DNA of 64,000 nt from Pandoraea oxalativorans (GTDB lineage Bacteria; Pseudomonadota; Gammaproteobacteria; Burkholderiales; Burkholderiaceae), in assembly GCF_000972785.3 (NCBI RefSeq), contig NZ_CP011253.3:4278001-4342000 (forward strand), given 5' to 3'. Of this stretch, positions 49,646-60,107 are shown one piece after another. Below the pieces are notes generated by a model that had not been told where the DNA came from, did no database searches, and saw nothing but the letters and a program-made list of their open reading frames with translations. Position numbers and translations under genes: made by a program. Every line of letters begins with the position of its first letter. Position 1 is the first letter of the stretch.

Positions 49646-50713
49646 TCAGCGGCCCGCGCCCGCGTTGGCGCTGCCGCTCTCCGGCTTGCCGGACTTGGCA
49701 CCGGGCGCGGCTTTGCCCGCGACGGCTTTCGCCGCCTGCGCAGCCCGCTGGCGATTGGCGTAACGCGTCGCCAGCACCGCGCACACCATCAGTTGCATCT
49801 GATGGAACAGCATGAGCGGCAGGACAATCGCGCCGAGCGGGCCGGTCGCAAACAGCACCTTGGCCATGGGAATGCCGCTCGCCAGACTCTTTTTCGAACC
49901 GCAGAAGACGATGGTGATCTCGTCTTCTCGCGAAAATCCGAGCCAGCGCGCCGAATACGTCGTGATCGCGAGCATGATCGCCAGAATGACTGCGCAGCAG
50001 CCCAGCAGGCCCAGCAGCGCCAGCGGGGGAATCTGATGCCACAGCCCCGTGTTCACGGCTTCGCTGAACGCGGTATAGACCACCAGCAGAATCGAGCCCT
50101 GATCCACGACCTTGAGCAGCCCGCGGTTGCGCTCCACCCATTTGCCGATAGCCTTGCGCGACAACTGCCCGGCAATGAACGGCACGAGCAGTTGCAACAT
50201 GATGTTGCCGATGGAGTCGAACGGCGACGCGCCGCCGGTGCCGTCGTGATGGATCACGATCAGGCCGACCAGCAGCGGCGTAATGAAGATGCCGAACAGG
50301 CTGGACGCCGAGGCACTGCACACCGCGGCCGGTACATTACCGCGCGCCATCGAGGTAAAGGCAATGGCCGACTGAACCGTGGCGGGCAGCGTGCACAGGA
50401 AGAGGATGCCCAGATACAACTCCGGGGTCACCATCCACGACAGCACGGGCTTGAGCGCCACGCCGACGATCGGAAAAATGGCGAACGTGCTGGCGAACAC
50501 CAGCAGATGCAAACGCCAGTGGGTCGCGCCAGCGAGCACGGCTTCGCGCGACAGCTTCGCGCCATGCAGGAAGAACAATGCGGCAATCGCCACGTTGGTC
50601 AGCAGGTTGAAGGCGACTTCGCCCTCGCCGTGCGCAGGCAGGAAACTGGCCAGCGCAACGGCAGCCACCAGCATCAACGTGAAATTGTCGGGAAGGAAAC
50701 GCGGTCTGGCCAT
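49646..50713 (-). CDS. Bile acid:sodium symporter family protein (SLC10A7-like)
   Basis: A 355-residue membrane protein with about ten hydrophobic helices. It opens ARPRFLPDNFTLMLVAAVALASFLPAHGE, contains LFFLHGAKLSREAV and TLPATVQSAIAFTSMARGN, and has VFCGSKKSLASGIPMAKVLF, typical of the YfeH/SLC10A7 branch of the bile acid/sodium symporters. The tail after about 320 is Ala/Gly/Lys-rich. The Met at 50713 with AAGAG upstream is preferred to the open frame at 50821. It is divergent from a broken LysR gene. The transported substrate is unknown. Confidence 0.9.
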   Translation of the reverse strand: MARPRFLPDNFTLMLVAAVALASFLPAHGEGEVAFNLLTNVAIAALFFLHGAKLSREAVLAGATHWRLHLLVFASTFAIFPIVGVALKPVLSWMVTPELYLGILFLCTLPATVQSAIAFTSMARGNVPAAVCSASASSLFGIFITPLLVGLIVIHHDGTGGASPFDSIGNIMLQLLVPFIAGQLSRKAIGKWVERNRGLLKVVDQGSILLVVYTAFSEAVNTGLWHQIPPLALLGLLGCCAVILAIMLAITTYSARWLGFSREDEITIVFCGSKKSLASGIPMAKVLFATGPLGAIVLPLMLFHQMQLMVCAVLATRYANRQRAAQAAKAVAGKAAPGAKSGKPESGSANAGAGR

Positions 50714-50937
50714 CGTTGCTCTTGAATACTCTCTCGGATACGTCTGAAATGACAAAGCCCGTTCCGCCAGAACACGGGACGCGACGGCATTGGGGGCCGC
50801 CAGCGAGGTCGACTGTGTCAAAAAATGACAGGAAAGTGACCGGAAGTGTGCGCTCGCGCTACGGGTTTTTACGTATTAGAGCGCAAGGGTAGTTAAAATA
50901 CAAATTCATTTAAAAATTTTATTCATACCAAAGACGC

Positions 50938-51887
50938 ATGAATATCTCGCTGCGCCAGCTCAAAGTGTTCCTCGCAGTGGCCGAGCACGGCAGTTTCAGC
51001 CGCGCGGGCGAGGATATCGGCCTGACTCAGCCAGCCGTGAGCCGCTGCATCCGGGAATTGGAGCAAGAACTCGGGCTCAAGCTGGTCGACCGAACCACAC
51101 GGGAGGTCACACTGACCGAAGTGGGCGCTAGCCTCTCTGCCACCCTCGCCCGGGTGCTCGACGAACTGGAGAGCGCCCTGCGCGACACGCACGGGCTGGC
51201 GGAGGAGCGTCGCGGCCGGGTGCGCGTGGCCAGCGCGCCGACATTTCCGCGAATCTCATGCCCGAATGCATCTCGGCGTGCGCCGCCCGCTATCCGGACA
51301 TCACCCTGATGCTGCGCGATCAGGTCCAGACGCTCGCGACGGACAGCGTGCGACACGGCGAAGTCGATTTTGGCGTGATCGTCGCATCGGAGGGTATGGA
51401 CGATCTGGTGGGCGAACCCATCATGGTCGAGCCGTTTCTCGTGGTATGCGATCGCTCACATCGCTTTGCGAAGCAGACCGAGGTGACGTGGAAGGAACTC
51501 AATGGCGAGAAGCTGGTGTTGCTCGACTACGCGTCCGGCAGCCGACCGCTGATCGACCGCGCACTGGCCGAACACGGTGCGTACTGTCAGGTGGCGCAGG
51601 AAGTCGGGCACGCGATCACGGTCTTCCGGATGGTCGAAGCGGGTATCGGCATCAGCATCATGCCTGCGCTGGCGTTGCCTGCAATACCCGGGCTCGCGGC
51701 GAACGGCCCGGAGGCAGACAGCCGGCTCGTGGCCTTGCCGCTCACGCCACAGATCGACCGTACCATCATGCTGGTACGCCGCAAGAACCGGACGCTCTCC
51801 CCCGCCGCGCAGTCCGTCTGGGAATTGATCCAGCAGATCACAGCCAACACGCCACACCCGCTTGCGTCGGGCAAGCCTCGCAAGTGA
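50938..51887 (+). pseudogene. LysR-family regulator disrupted by a one-base frameshift
   Basis: The first part (50938 to about 51245) encodes MNISLRQLKVFLAVAEHGSFSRAGEDIGLTQPAVSRCIRELEQELGLKLVDR, a complete LysR DNA-binding domain. It then shifts: at VASAPT the frame becomes FPRISCPNAS and stops at 51309. The effector domain continues in another frame (MPECISACAARYPDITLMLRDQVQTLA) to 51887. Adding one base in the TTT run near 51241-51244 would read APTFSANLMPECIS and restore about 316 residues. A sequencing error at the homopolymer is the alternative. The gene is divergent from the SLC10-like transporter, its probable target. The upstream AT-rich DNA should hold both promoters. Confidence 0.88.
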
Positions 51888-52024
51888 CACGCCAGGCGCC
51901 TCTCCTTGACATGATGGGAATAACAGGCGGATACATGGAGTTTGCGTGCCGTTGAGCGAAATTCAGCAAAAAAATGCCTTATCGGGGCGGGTGTCGACAC
52001 ATCAAAGTAAGTGAGCGCCTGCTA

Positions 52025-52143
52025 CAATACCCATGCGTCGACTCCCCCCCAAGTGCGTGAATGTGCCATCGGGCGTCTGCCCCGCCATCGTGCCTCGACG
52101 ACATGCCCGCGCCGTGCGGGCATTGTGTTTCCGGTACGGCGTC
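52025..52143 (+). promoter_or_regulatory. Leader with hairpin upstream of small membrane protein
   Basis: An extended -10 TGCTACAAT lies just upstream (about 52020-52028). The transcript would begin with a leader containing an 8-bp hairpin ATGCCCGC...GCGGGCAT (near 52103-52124) ahead of a short T-rich stretch. It may be a structured leader or a weak attenuator. The evidence is positional only. Confidence 0.35.
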
Positions 52144-52437
52144 ATGGACTTGTTCATCAAATACTTCAGCCCGCTGTGGCTCTTCCACGCGGCAGCCGAT
52201 CTGTCTTTCTGGCAGCGGCATCAACTCGACGCGCGTATGCAGATCGTGAGTCGCTTCATGTGGCGCTACGTCATGCGCTGGTGTGTCGTGAGCGCCACGC
52301 TACTCGTGCCTGCGGCCGTGATGGCGCATGGGCTCGCCGCCACGGGACTCGCGCTGGCTGGCGGCCTCTCAGCGAGCGTGACGGTGCTTATGGCAGCGTT
52401 GGCGCTGGGTTGCCTTATCGGGTCGCGGTTACGCTGA
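52144..52437 (+). CDS. Small hypothetical membrane protein
   Basis: A 97-residue protein of no family I recognise. It starts MDLFIKYFSPLWLFHAAADLSFWQRHQLDARMQ, has an Arg-rich amphipathic middle (RFMWRYVMRW), and two hydrophobic stretches of about 20 residues each (VVSATLLVPAAVMAHGLAATGL and LAGGLSASVTVLMAALALGCLIG), so it is probably an inner-membrane protein. The frame is open upstream to 52033, but 52144 gives a sensible start. The stop codon lies inside the first unit of a 21-bp tandem repeat. wrbA follows. Confidence 0.6.
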   Translation: MDLFIKYFSPLWLFHAAADLSFWQRHQLDARMQIVSRFMWRYVMRWCVVSATLLVPAAVMAHGLAATGLALAGGLSASVTVLMAALALGCLIGSRLR

Positions 52438-52482
52438 AGCGAGTCGCGGTTACGCTGAAGCGGGTCGCGGCTACGCCAAAGC
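52420..52482 (+). repeat. Three tandem 21-bp repeats spanning a stop codon
   Basis: Units at 52420-52440, 52441-52461 and 52462-52482 share GTCGCGGTTACGCTGAAGC; the third differs at two positions. The 21-bp length is a multiple of three. The stop of the small membrane protein lies in unit 1, so units 2 and 3 are outside the gene. Confidence 0.9.
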
Positions 52483-52571
52483 GTCACCCGCGTCGACTAT
52501 GATGGAACGGCTCGCCTCGCGCGGCCGACGGTCCGCGACGCTGGCATCTTTCGACCCCAAAGGAGAATTCC

Positions 52572-53204
52572 ATGGCCAACGCCAAGATCCTGGTGGTGTT
52601 CTATAGCATGTACGGGCACATCTACAAGATGGCCGAAGCAGTCGCCGAAGGCGCACGCAGCGTCGCCAGCGCCGACGTCGATGTCATGCAAGTCCCCGAA
52701 CTCGTCCCCGACGACGTGCTGGAAAAGAGCGGCGCAAAGGCCGCACGCGCTGCCTTCGCCAGCGTGCCCGTCGCGCGCGTCGACCAGTTGCCCGAGTACG
52801 ACGCGATCGTCTTCGGCACCCCGACGCGCTTCGGCAACATGACCGCGCAGATGCGCAACTTCCTCGATCAGACCGGCGGCCTCTGGGCCAAAGGTGCGCT
52901 CGCCGGTAAAGTCGGCAGCGTGTTCGCGAGCACCGCGACGCAGCACGGCGGTCAGGAAACGACCATCACCAGCTTCCACACCACGCTGCTGCACCACGGC
53001 ATGATCATCGTCGGCGTGCCGTACACCGAGCCAGCGCTCACCAATATGAAAGAGATCACCGGCGGCTCTCCCTACGGCGCCACGACACTCGCAGCCGCCG
53101 ACGGCTCACGTCAGCCGAGCGAGAACGAGTTGACGATTGCAAGGACGCAAGGCCGTCACGTCGCGGAAATCGCCGCGGCACTCAAACACGGACGCACGCT
53201 GTAA
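52572..53204 (+). CDS. wrbA: NAD(P)H:quinone oxidoreductase, WrbA type
   Basis: A 210-residue FMN flavoprotein that reduces quinones by two electrons, avoiding semiquinone radicals. The flavodoxin loop [24 protein letters not shown] binds the FMN phosphate, and [25 protein letters not shown] and [11 protein letters not shown] are the WrbA signatures. It is cytosolic and forms tetramers in known members. AAAGGAG lies at ideal spacing before the ATG. It is a single gene, converging with blaOXA. Confidence 0.97.
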   Translation: MANAKILVVFYSMYGHIYKMAEAVAEGARSVASADVDVMQVPELVPDDVLEKSGAKAARAAFASVPVARVDQLPEYDAIVFGTPTRFGNMTAQMRNFLDQTGGLWAKGALAGKVGSVFASTATQHGGQETTITSFHTTLLHHGMIIVGVPYTEPALTNMKEITGGSPYGATTLAAADGSRQPSENELTIARTQGRHVAEIAAALKHGRTL

Positions 53205-53276
53205 AACGCGTCGGCCAGTCTCCGGCAATGCGTGCGACGCGACGCCCGCCGGCGTTCGCGTCGTACGGCATCGGAA

Positions 53277-54155
53277 TCAGATCAACTTCAGGTTCTTCAG
53301 CACCTCGCGCACGATACGCGCACGCTTCGGCCCGTCGGCGTCTCCGTTCATATCGATGTTGAGCGCGATCATCGTCAGATTGCCGTCTCGCTCCAGCCAG
53401 CCCACCCACCAGCCGATATCCGGCTTCTTGTCGACGAACCAGCCGGTCTTGCCGTGCAGCACATAGTCGGCATTCGCCTCGACAATGGAAATCTGCCGGA
53501 CGATGTCCTGCGAACGCGCCGAAAACGGTAACGTGCCGCGCGCCAGACGTTGCAGGAAATCGACTTGCTCGCGCGCCGAGATCTGCAAACTGTCGTCCAC
53601 CCAATAGGTGTCGTTCACACGGCCGATGGTCCGGTTGCCGTACCCGACGGCGTCGAGCTTCGCCTGCGCATACGCGCGCGGGATCTTGTGCGAGACGACT
53701 TGATAGCAGGGGTAGCAAGACACGCGAAACGCCTCTCGCAAATTCATCTGCGCATTCCACGTCTTCATCCGGCGCGGCTTTCCGTCCCACGGAATCGTCT
53801 CGCGCTCGTCGTTCAGCGCGCCCGATTCCAGCGCCAGCAAACTGTTGAAGATCTTGTACGTCGACGCCGGCGACATGCGCCGCTCGGCGCGCGCCGAATC
53901 GTATGCCTGATACGTCTGCGTCTTGCCATCGAGCACAACGACCGTGCCCTTCACGTTTTCCGCCGCGAAGAACTTGCCCCAGTCGGCACGCTCGGTCAAG
54001 TTGACGGGGGCGGCCACGGAAGGTGCGCCCGGCACGGACGCCTGCGACAATTCCAGCGCGTGCGCCGGCGAGGCCAAAAGACCGTGCGCGACGAGCGCCG
54101 ACGCCAGACGCAGCACGATGGTCACGCGTCGCCAGCGAGAGAGAATACGTTTCAT
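53277..54155 (-). CDS. Class D (OXA-type) beta-lactamase
   Basis: A 292-residue periplasmic serine beta-lactamase that hydrolyses penicillins, with OXA enzymes of this type sometimes also acting on carbapenems. A signal peptide covers about residues 1-33. The motifs are S98-TYK (nucleophile and carbamylated Lys101), YGN at 172-174, KTG at 236-238, and the WWVGWLE segment. The expected S-x-V motif reads S146-Cys-Tyr. The sequence resembles Pandoraea chromosomal OXA-62-like enzymes as far as I recall. The Met at 54155 has AAGGAT upstream; the frame to 54206 does not resemble a signal peptide. No mobile element flanks it, so it looks intrinsic. Confidence 0.94.
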   Translation of the reverse strand: MKRILSRWRRVTIVLRLASALVAHGLLASPAHALELSQASVPGAPSVAAPVNLTERADWGKFFAAENVKGTVVVLDGKTQTYQAYDSARAERRMSPASTYKIFNSLLALESGALNDERETIPWDGKPRRMKTWNAQMNLREAFRVSCYPCYQVVSHKIPRAYAQAKLDAVGYGNRTIGRVNDTYWVDDSLQISAREQVDFLQRLARGTLPFSARSQDIVRQISIVEANADYVLHGKTGWFVDKKPDIGWWVGWLERDGNLTMIALNIDMNGDADGPKRARIVREVLKNLKLI

Positions 54156-54457
54156 TTCGTTATCCTTATTTTTCAGAAGACCGGTGGTGACATGAAGATG
54201 ACACACCGAGTGTGGCAGCGACGTCGAAACGTCGTCGCTGCCGATACGAGTCGCGCTGGCCAGGCACTACTTTTTCGAAAGCGTTTGCAGCTTAGTGTGG
54301 GTTTCGATAGCTGCAAAGCAAAGCTACCGTAACCGACGTAACCGCCGTATCATCGGCTCGCCCCTTCCATGAATGCGTGGGACGTGCGCACGCCGTTCGC
54401 GCCACAACGCACGGCACCGGTCCCTGCCAAGCTTGCTGCCCAAGTCACTCAGTCAAC
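54156..54457. other. 302-bp intergenic region upstream of blaOXA
   Basis: This is the shared upstream region of blaOXA and the divergent 551-residue hypothetical gene. It holds the 29-bp inverted repeat at 54214-54242 and an AT-rich patch near 54270-54285. No small gene is seen. Confidence 0.5.
54214..54242. promoter_or_regulatory. Perfect 10-bp inverted repeat upstream of blaOXA
   Basis: GGCAGCGACG pairs exactly with CGTCGCTGCC around a 9-base loop that itself contains ACG/CGT. It is about 60 bp upstream of the blaOXA start. It could be an operator or a leader hairpin. No T-tract follows on either strand, so it is not a typical terminator. Confidence 0.6.
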
Positions 54458-56113
54458 ATGAACGACACCTCCGAGCCGTCGCTCCCTTCCGCCCTGGTCG
54501 TGCGACTCGACGCGCCGCAGAAAATCGACGGTCAGCCGGTGCGATACCAAAGCCTGTGGTTGCTGATGCGCGTCTATTACGCGGCGCATTTCGAGGCGTC
54601 GCCGGTAACGCTTGCGTCGCTGAAGATCCGTTTCGATCAGGCGGGCCTCGGGGGCGATCTGCGCATGCTCATCAGCCGCGCGTTTTCGGACTTTGCGCGA
54701 TGGGGCGTCGCGGTCGGCTCGGGCGACGACCATCATGCTGATGTGCGTTTGCTGCCGACGCGCGGACGTGGCAAAGGACCGTTCTGGCTCGCTGCGCACG
54801 AGATGTCGCGCATCGTCATCGTCATCGGCGACACGACACCTGCCGATCCACGCCGCGCAATCGCCGCATTTCTTGGTTTGCCGCAGGACAGCGCGCCCGA
54901 CGCCCAGTCGCCCGCACTCGACTACGTCATGCAGGACATCGCGTTCTGGCATCACCTGACGCTCGGCAAGCGCGACATGCAGGACGGCGTGTTCTTCGCG
55001 CCGCCGCCGCCTTCGACGCAAAGCGAAGCCAGACGCCAGCGCACAGGCGCAATCCCGTGCTTCCATGCAGCGCAGGTGTGTGCCGTGGACGGCGTACAGC
55101 GTGGCATTGCGCTGCTCGCCGAGACCATCGTGTGGCGTCGCATGGGAGACGCCGCGCGCACGAAGCAGACGTTAGCCACGCTCGCGGCCACCTTCGGTGC
55201 GAGCCAACCCGGCTCGCCGACGTTACGCGCCATGCACTGGATCGTGCAGGCATGGCAGGCCTACGCATTACGTGACGAGGCGGGTGCGTTCGCGCATCTG
55301 CAACGCATCAGCGACGACGCATCGCTCGCCCCGTGCCTCGTCTACAACCCGCGCATTCGCTTCGAGAGCCGCAATCTCCAGGCATTGCTGTACAAGTCGC
55401 ACGCCGCGCGCAACGGCCCGATGCCTGCCCGAGCGCAATCCGCCGCCGATGCGCTGGCGGCCTTCTCCGACGCCCTGCAAGCGGCGTTCGAAGCCGACTC
55501 CATCGAGCTGGCCCAGCACGTCGCCGCCAACATCGGCTTGTCGCTCTGGCTGTTCTGGCAAGAGGCGCTGATCGATCCGGGCAGAAGGCTTGCGGCGGCC
55601 GACGTCCAGCGTCAGGCATTGCGGTGGATCGGTTTGTCGGAGTGGATCTGCGACCGCTTCGGCGTAGGCGGGAATTCCGTCTGGAATACGGTGTTCCTGC
55701 TGCGCATAGCGCGTGGTGCCGTCCCGGTGCGACGCGATCCCGATCTGGAGACGCTGCGCGCGAGTACGCCCCTCGCGGTCGATGCGTTTCTCGATGCCGT
55801 CCAGCCATTCGGCGCGCCCTTCTCGCGCGCCAAGGGTTTCCTGCGCTGGACGGATGTCGTGGCCACCACACTCGCCGACCACGAGGAAGGACGCGTGCGC
55901 TTCGAGCCGTTGCAGCTCGCCAATCTGTGGTTCGAAATGCTGTGGTTCGCGCTGCATCAGGATGGCGACTCGCCGCAGGCACTCCACGCCGCGCAATCGC
56001 TCGGTCGTGTACTGCCGATGCTGCCGCCGCCCGACCGGCGCTTTTTCCGTGATGCGCTACGCCTGATGCCGCGCGATTTTCAACGCGAGGTGCGGGTGGC
56101 GCTGGAGGGTTGA
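54458..56113 (+). CDS. Hypothetical protein, 551 residues, unrecognised family
   Basis: I do not recognise this protein. No signal peptide or membrane helix is visible, so it is probably cytosolic. Residues about 1-90 (VVRLDAPQKIDGQPVRYQSLWLLMRVYYAAHFEASPVTLASLKIRF) look like a compact helical/beta domain that could be a winged helix. From about 190 onward the sequence is a series of Ala/Leu-rich amphipathic helices resembling TPR-like repeats (RGIALLAETIVWRRMGDAARTKQTLATLAATFG). The coding-like third-base bias is strong throughout. The Met at 54458 is chosen over a GTG at 54377; no clear ribosome site is seen. It stands alone between blaOXA (divergent) and thiC. Confidence 0.8.
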   Translation: MNDTSEPSLPSALVVRLDAPQKIDGQPVRYQSLWLLMRVYYAAHFEASPVTLASLKIRFDQAGLGGDLRMLISRAFSDFARWGVAVGSGDDHHADVRLLPTRGRGKGPFWLAAHEMSRIVIVIGDTTPADPRRAIAAFLGLPQDSAPDAQSPALDYVMQDIAFWHHLTLGKRDMQDGVFFAPPPPSTQSEARRQRTGAIPCFHAAQVCAVDGVQRGIALLAETIVWRRMGDAARTKQTLATLAATFGASQPGSPTLRAMHWIVQAWQAYALRDEAGAFAHLQRISDDASLAPCLVYNPRIRFESRNLQALLYKSHAARNGPMPARAQSAADALAAFSDALQAAFEADSIELAQHVAANIGLSLWLFWQEALIDPGRRLAAADVQRQALRWIGLSEWICDRFGVGGNSVWNTVFLLRIARGAVPVRRDPDLETLRASTPLAVDAFLDAVQPFGAPFSRAKGFLRWTDVVATTLADHEEGRVRFEPLQLANLWFEMLWFALHQDGDSPQALHAAQSLGRVLPMLPPPDRRFFRDALRLMPRDFQREVRVALEG

Positions 56114-56175
56114 CACGCCCGTCGATATGTCGCACCGCACCATTTCCAGTTCACGTTTTTCGGGACACATCGTGC

Positions 56176-56204
56176 TTGTTTTGCCCCGCGTGTCGGTGTA
56201 TCGT
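56176..56204 (+). promoter_or_regulatory. Candidate thiC promoter (TTGTTT-N17-TATCGT)
   Basis: A TTGTTT -35 and a TATCGT -10 are separated by exactly 17 bp. The predicted start falls about 7 bases later, immediately before the TPP aptamer. Confidence 0.55.
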
Positions 56205-56215
56205 TGCCGCAAAGC

Positions 56216-58301
<2,086 letters not shown>

Positions 58302-58373
58302 TTAACGCGAGAACGTGCGCGGCAGCGAGCATCGAAGTCGCTGCCGAGTGCGGCAAACCATCGCGCAGCAAAG

Positions 58374-58405
58374 AACGCGCCCGGGTGATACCGGGCGCGT
58401 TTTTT
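58374..58405 (+). terminator. Intrinsic terminator after thiC
   Basis: AACGCGCCCGG pairs with CCGGGCGCGTT around a GTGATA loop and is followed by T6. It lies 72 bp after the thiC stop, facing the convergent hypothetical gene. Confidence 0.93.
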
Positions 58406-58477
58406 GTTTCGATGACGTCGTCGACTGCCGTTGCCTAAGTCAGGCAGACGGCATTGCCGACAGGTTTGACCCCGTCG

Positions 58478-59608
58478 TTATACGACGGAAGGCGATTCGC
58501 TGGTGACTGCGGCTGGCACCGTGGGCACGCCACGCTGCGTGAGATAGTTGCGCAGCCGCTCTGTGGCGATGTGCTTGGCGACCGAATGCATCGACGTTGC
58601 GAGCGCCGTGAACGCCTCCGTGTTCGTCGCGGGCATGGCTGCGGCATCCATCACTTCGGTGTGACGCATCTCCCAGTGACGCTCGCCCAGTTGCTCGACG
58701 CCGAGCGCGAGCTTCGCCCACTCGTCCGTGCCCAACCCGATCGACGCGGGCAGATCGCCGCGCACGATCGCCTGATGCATCGGCAGCCCGGCGGCAAACC
58801 CCACACGGAGCATCCACTCGGTCCTTTCGCTCGCAGGCATGGGACGCGTGCCGCCTTGCAGACGCGCATTCAGCTTGCCAATGAATTTGGATGGCGTCTC
58901 GCGCACGAGACATGCCGTCGACCATTCCTTCTTGCCTGCCAGTGCGGGCTTGCCGGTCCATCGACGCGCCGTGTCCGCCACCGTCTTCGTTACGTCGGCA
59001 CGCGTCGGCTCGTACGGCACCGTGCCGTTACGTCCGTCGGTCCCGAGCAACGAACCGTTGACGATGTCGCGACAGACTTGCGCGCGTTCGCTGCGTCCGT
59101 CCGGCATGACGACCGGGTGATTGCGCCCGTCCAGCGAGGCGACGCGAGTGCTGACCTGATGCGCACTGGCACAGACGTGCAGTGTTGCCAGCGCCGCAGG
59201 CGACAGGACCGGTTGCGCGACGCGCGGTGCGAGAAGGGTTCCCAGCACGTCCCCGGTCATCGGTGCTTCAAGGACATCCACACTGTCGACGTCCACGAGC
59301 CTGCCCGAAGATGTCTCACCGGCCCGCCCCTCCTGCGACGATACGTCCGCGAGATCGGCCGTGAAGTCGGCCGCGAACTGAAAACGCCCCGTGTCGCGAT
59401 TGGCGTGACCCGTTGCTTGCACTGCAGCGCTCGCCTGCGACGCCCCCACGGTCCGGGGATGCTCCAAGGCAGCGCCTCGTATGTTTGCGATGCGCGTGAG
59501 CGGCATGCCTGCGACGTTGTTGAGTCCGGCGGGATGAAGTGTGACGGGCATCGGGGCAAGGCCGCCCATGGCGGACGCGTGATTCGCTAACTGCATACCG
59601 AAAGTCAT
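58478..59608 (-). CDS. Hypothetical protein, 376 residues, unrecognised family
   Basis: I do not recognise this protein. It begins MTFGMQLANHASAMGGLAPMPVTLHPAGLNN and has a polar, Ala/Thr/Ser-rich first 120 residues that look unstructured, then a more globular part (about 180-376) with several tryptophans and cysteines (VCASAHQ, VCRDIVNGSLLG, KEWSTACLVRETPSKFIGKL). No membrane helix or clear signal peptide is present. The Met at 59608 is chosen because TGAGGAC lies upstream; the frame is open to 59800. A flexible N-terminus before a compact body resembles some secreted effectors, but nothing confirms that. Confidence 0.72.
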   Translation of the reverse strand: MTFGMQLANHASAMGGLAPMPVTLHPAGLNNVAGMPLTRIANIRGAALEHPRTVGASQASAAVQATGHANRDTGRFQFAADFTADLADVSSQEGRAGETSSGRLVDVDSVDVLEAPMTGDVLGTLLAPRVAQPVLSPAALATLHVCASAHQVSTRVASLDGRNHPVVMPDGRSERAQVCRDIVNGSLLGTDGRNGTVPYEPTRADVTKTVADTARRWTGKPALAGKKEWSTACLVRETPSKFIGKLNARLQGGTRPMPASERTEWMLRVGFAAGLPMHQAIVRGDLPASIGLGTDEWAKLALGVEQLGERHWEMRHTEVMDAAAMPATNTEAFTALATSMHSVAKHIATERLRNYLTQRGVPTVPAAVTSESPSVV

Positions 59609-60107
59609 CGATAAGTCCTCAAATAGGGGAAAGGGAGATGCGTGGCGTGCACCACGGTCTCGACGTCGCCTGCGCCGGACCCACAGACGCCGACACGACT
59701 CGGATGGCGCCGCCAGGCGTGCTCGAGACGGCGTCCACGATGCCCGAACGGTCGTTCGGGAATTTTCGGTTCTGCACGCGGACTCTCGCAGCTCGTGCAA
59801 GCGACCGCCTCGGAGTGGACAGCCGGGCCGTCCGAATGCGCGCGGTGGGCTTCCGGTACGCGGGGATCGCGCTGTCGGAGTGCCCCGAACTTATGGCATG
59901 CTATCGGACAGCGGTACAGCCGACGCGGCTGACGCGACCCGCCCTGCGGGTACGCTGCGCCCGCGCTCCAGCCCGAAGGCATCTCAAAATGATGGCCCGC
60001 CGGCCTTGTTTCGAAATGTCTCCCTGCTCCCGGACCCACTCCCGTGCGAACCGGTCCGGCCTGCGTCGCGGCTATGTATCCGCACTCGCACTTACAGGGA
60101 CAACAAT
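59609..60107. other. 499-bp intergenic region between divergent genes
   Basis: It separates the 376-residue hypothetical gene from the CNNM/CBS gene and should contain both promoters. A near-perfect inverted repeat CCCGAAC-GGTC-GTTCGGG lies at 59743-59760, followed by AATTTT on the plus strand; it could be an operator or a terminator-like hairpin with no gene upstream to terminate. I see no small gene. Confidence 0.5.

Noticed and set aside
53277..54155. blaOXA considered as an acquired resistance gene
   Set aside because: No integron, IS or GC shift flanks it; the only IS in the window is 47 kb away. It looks chromosomal and intrinsic.
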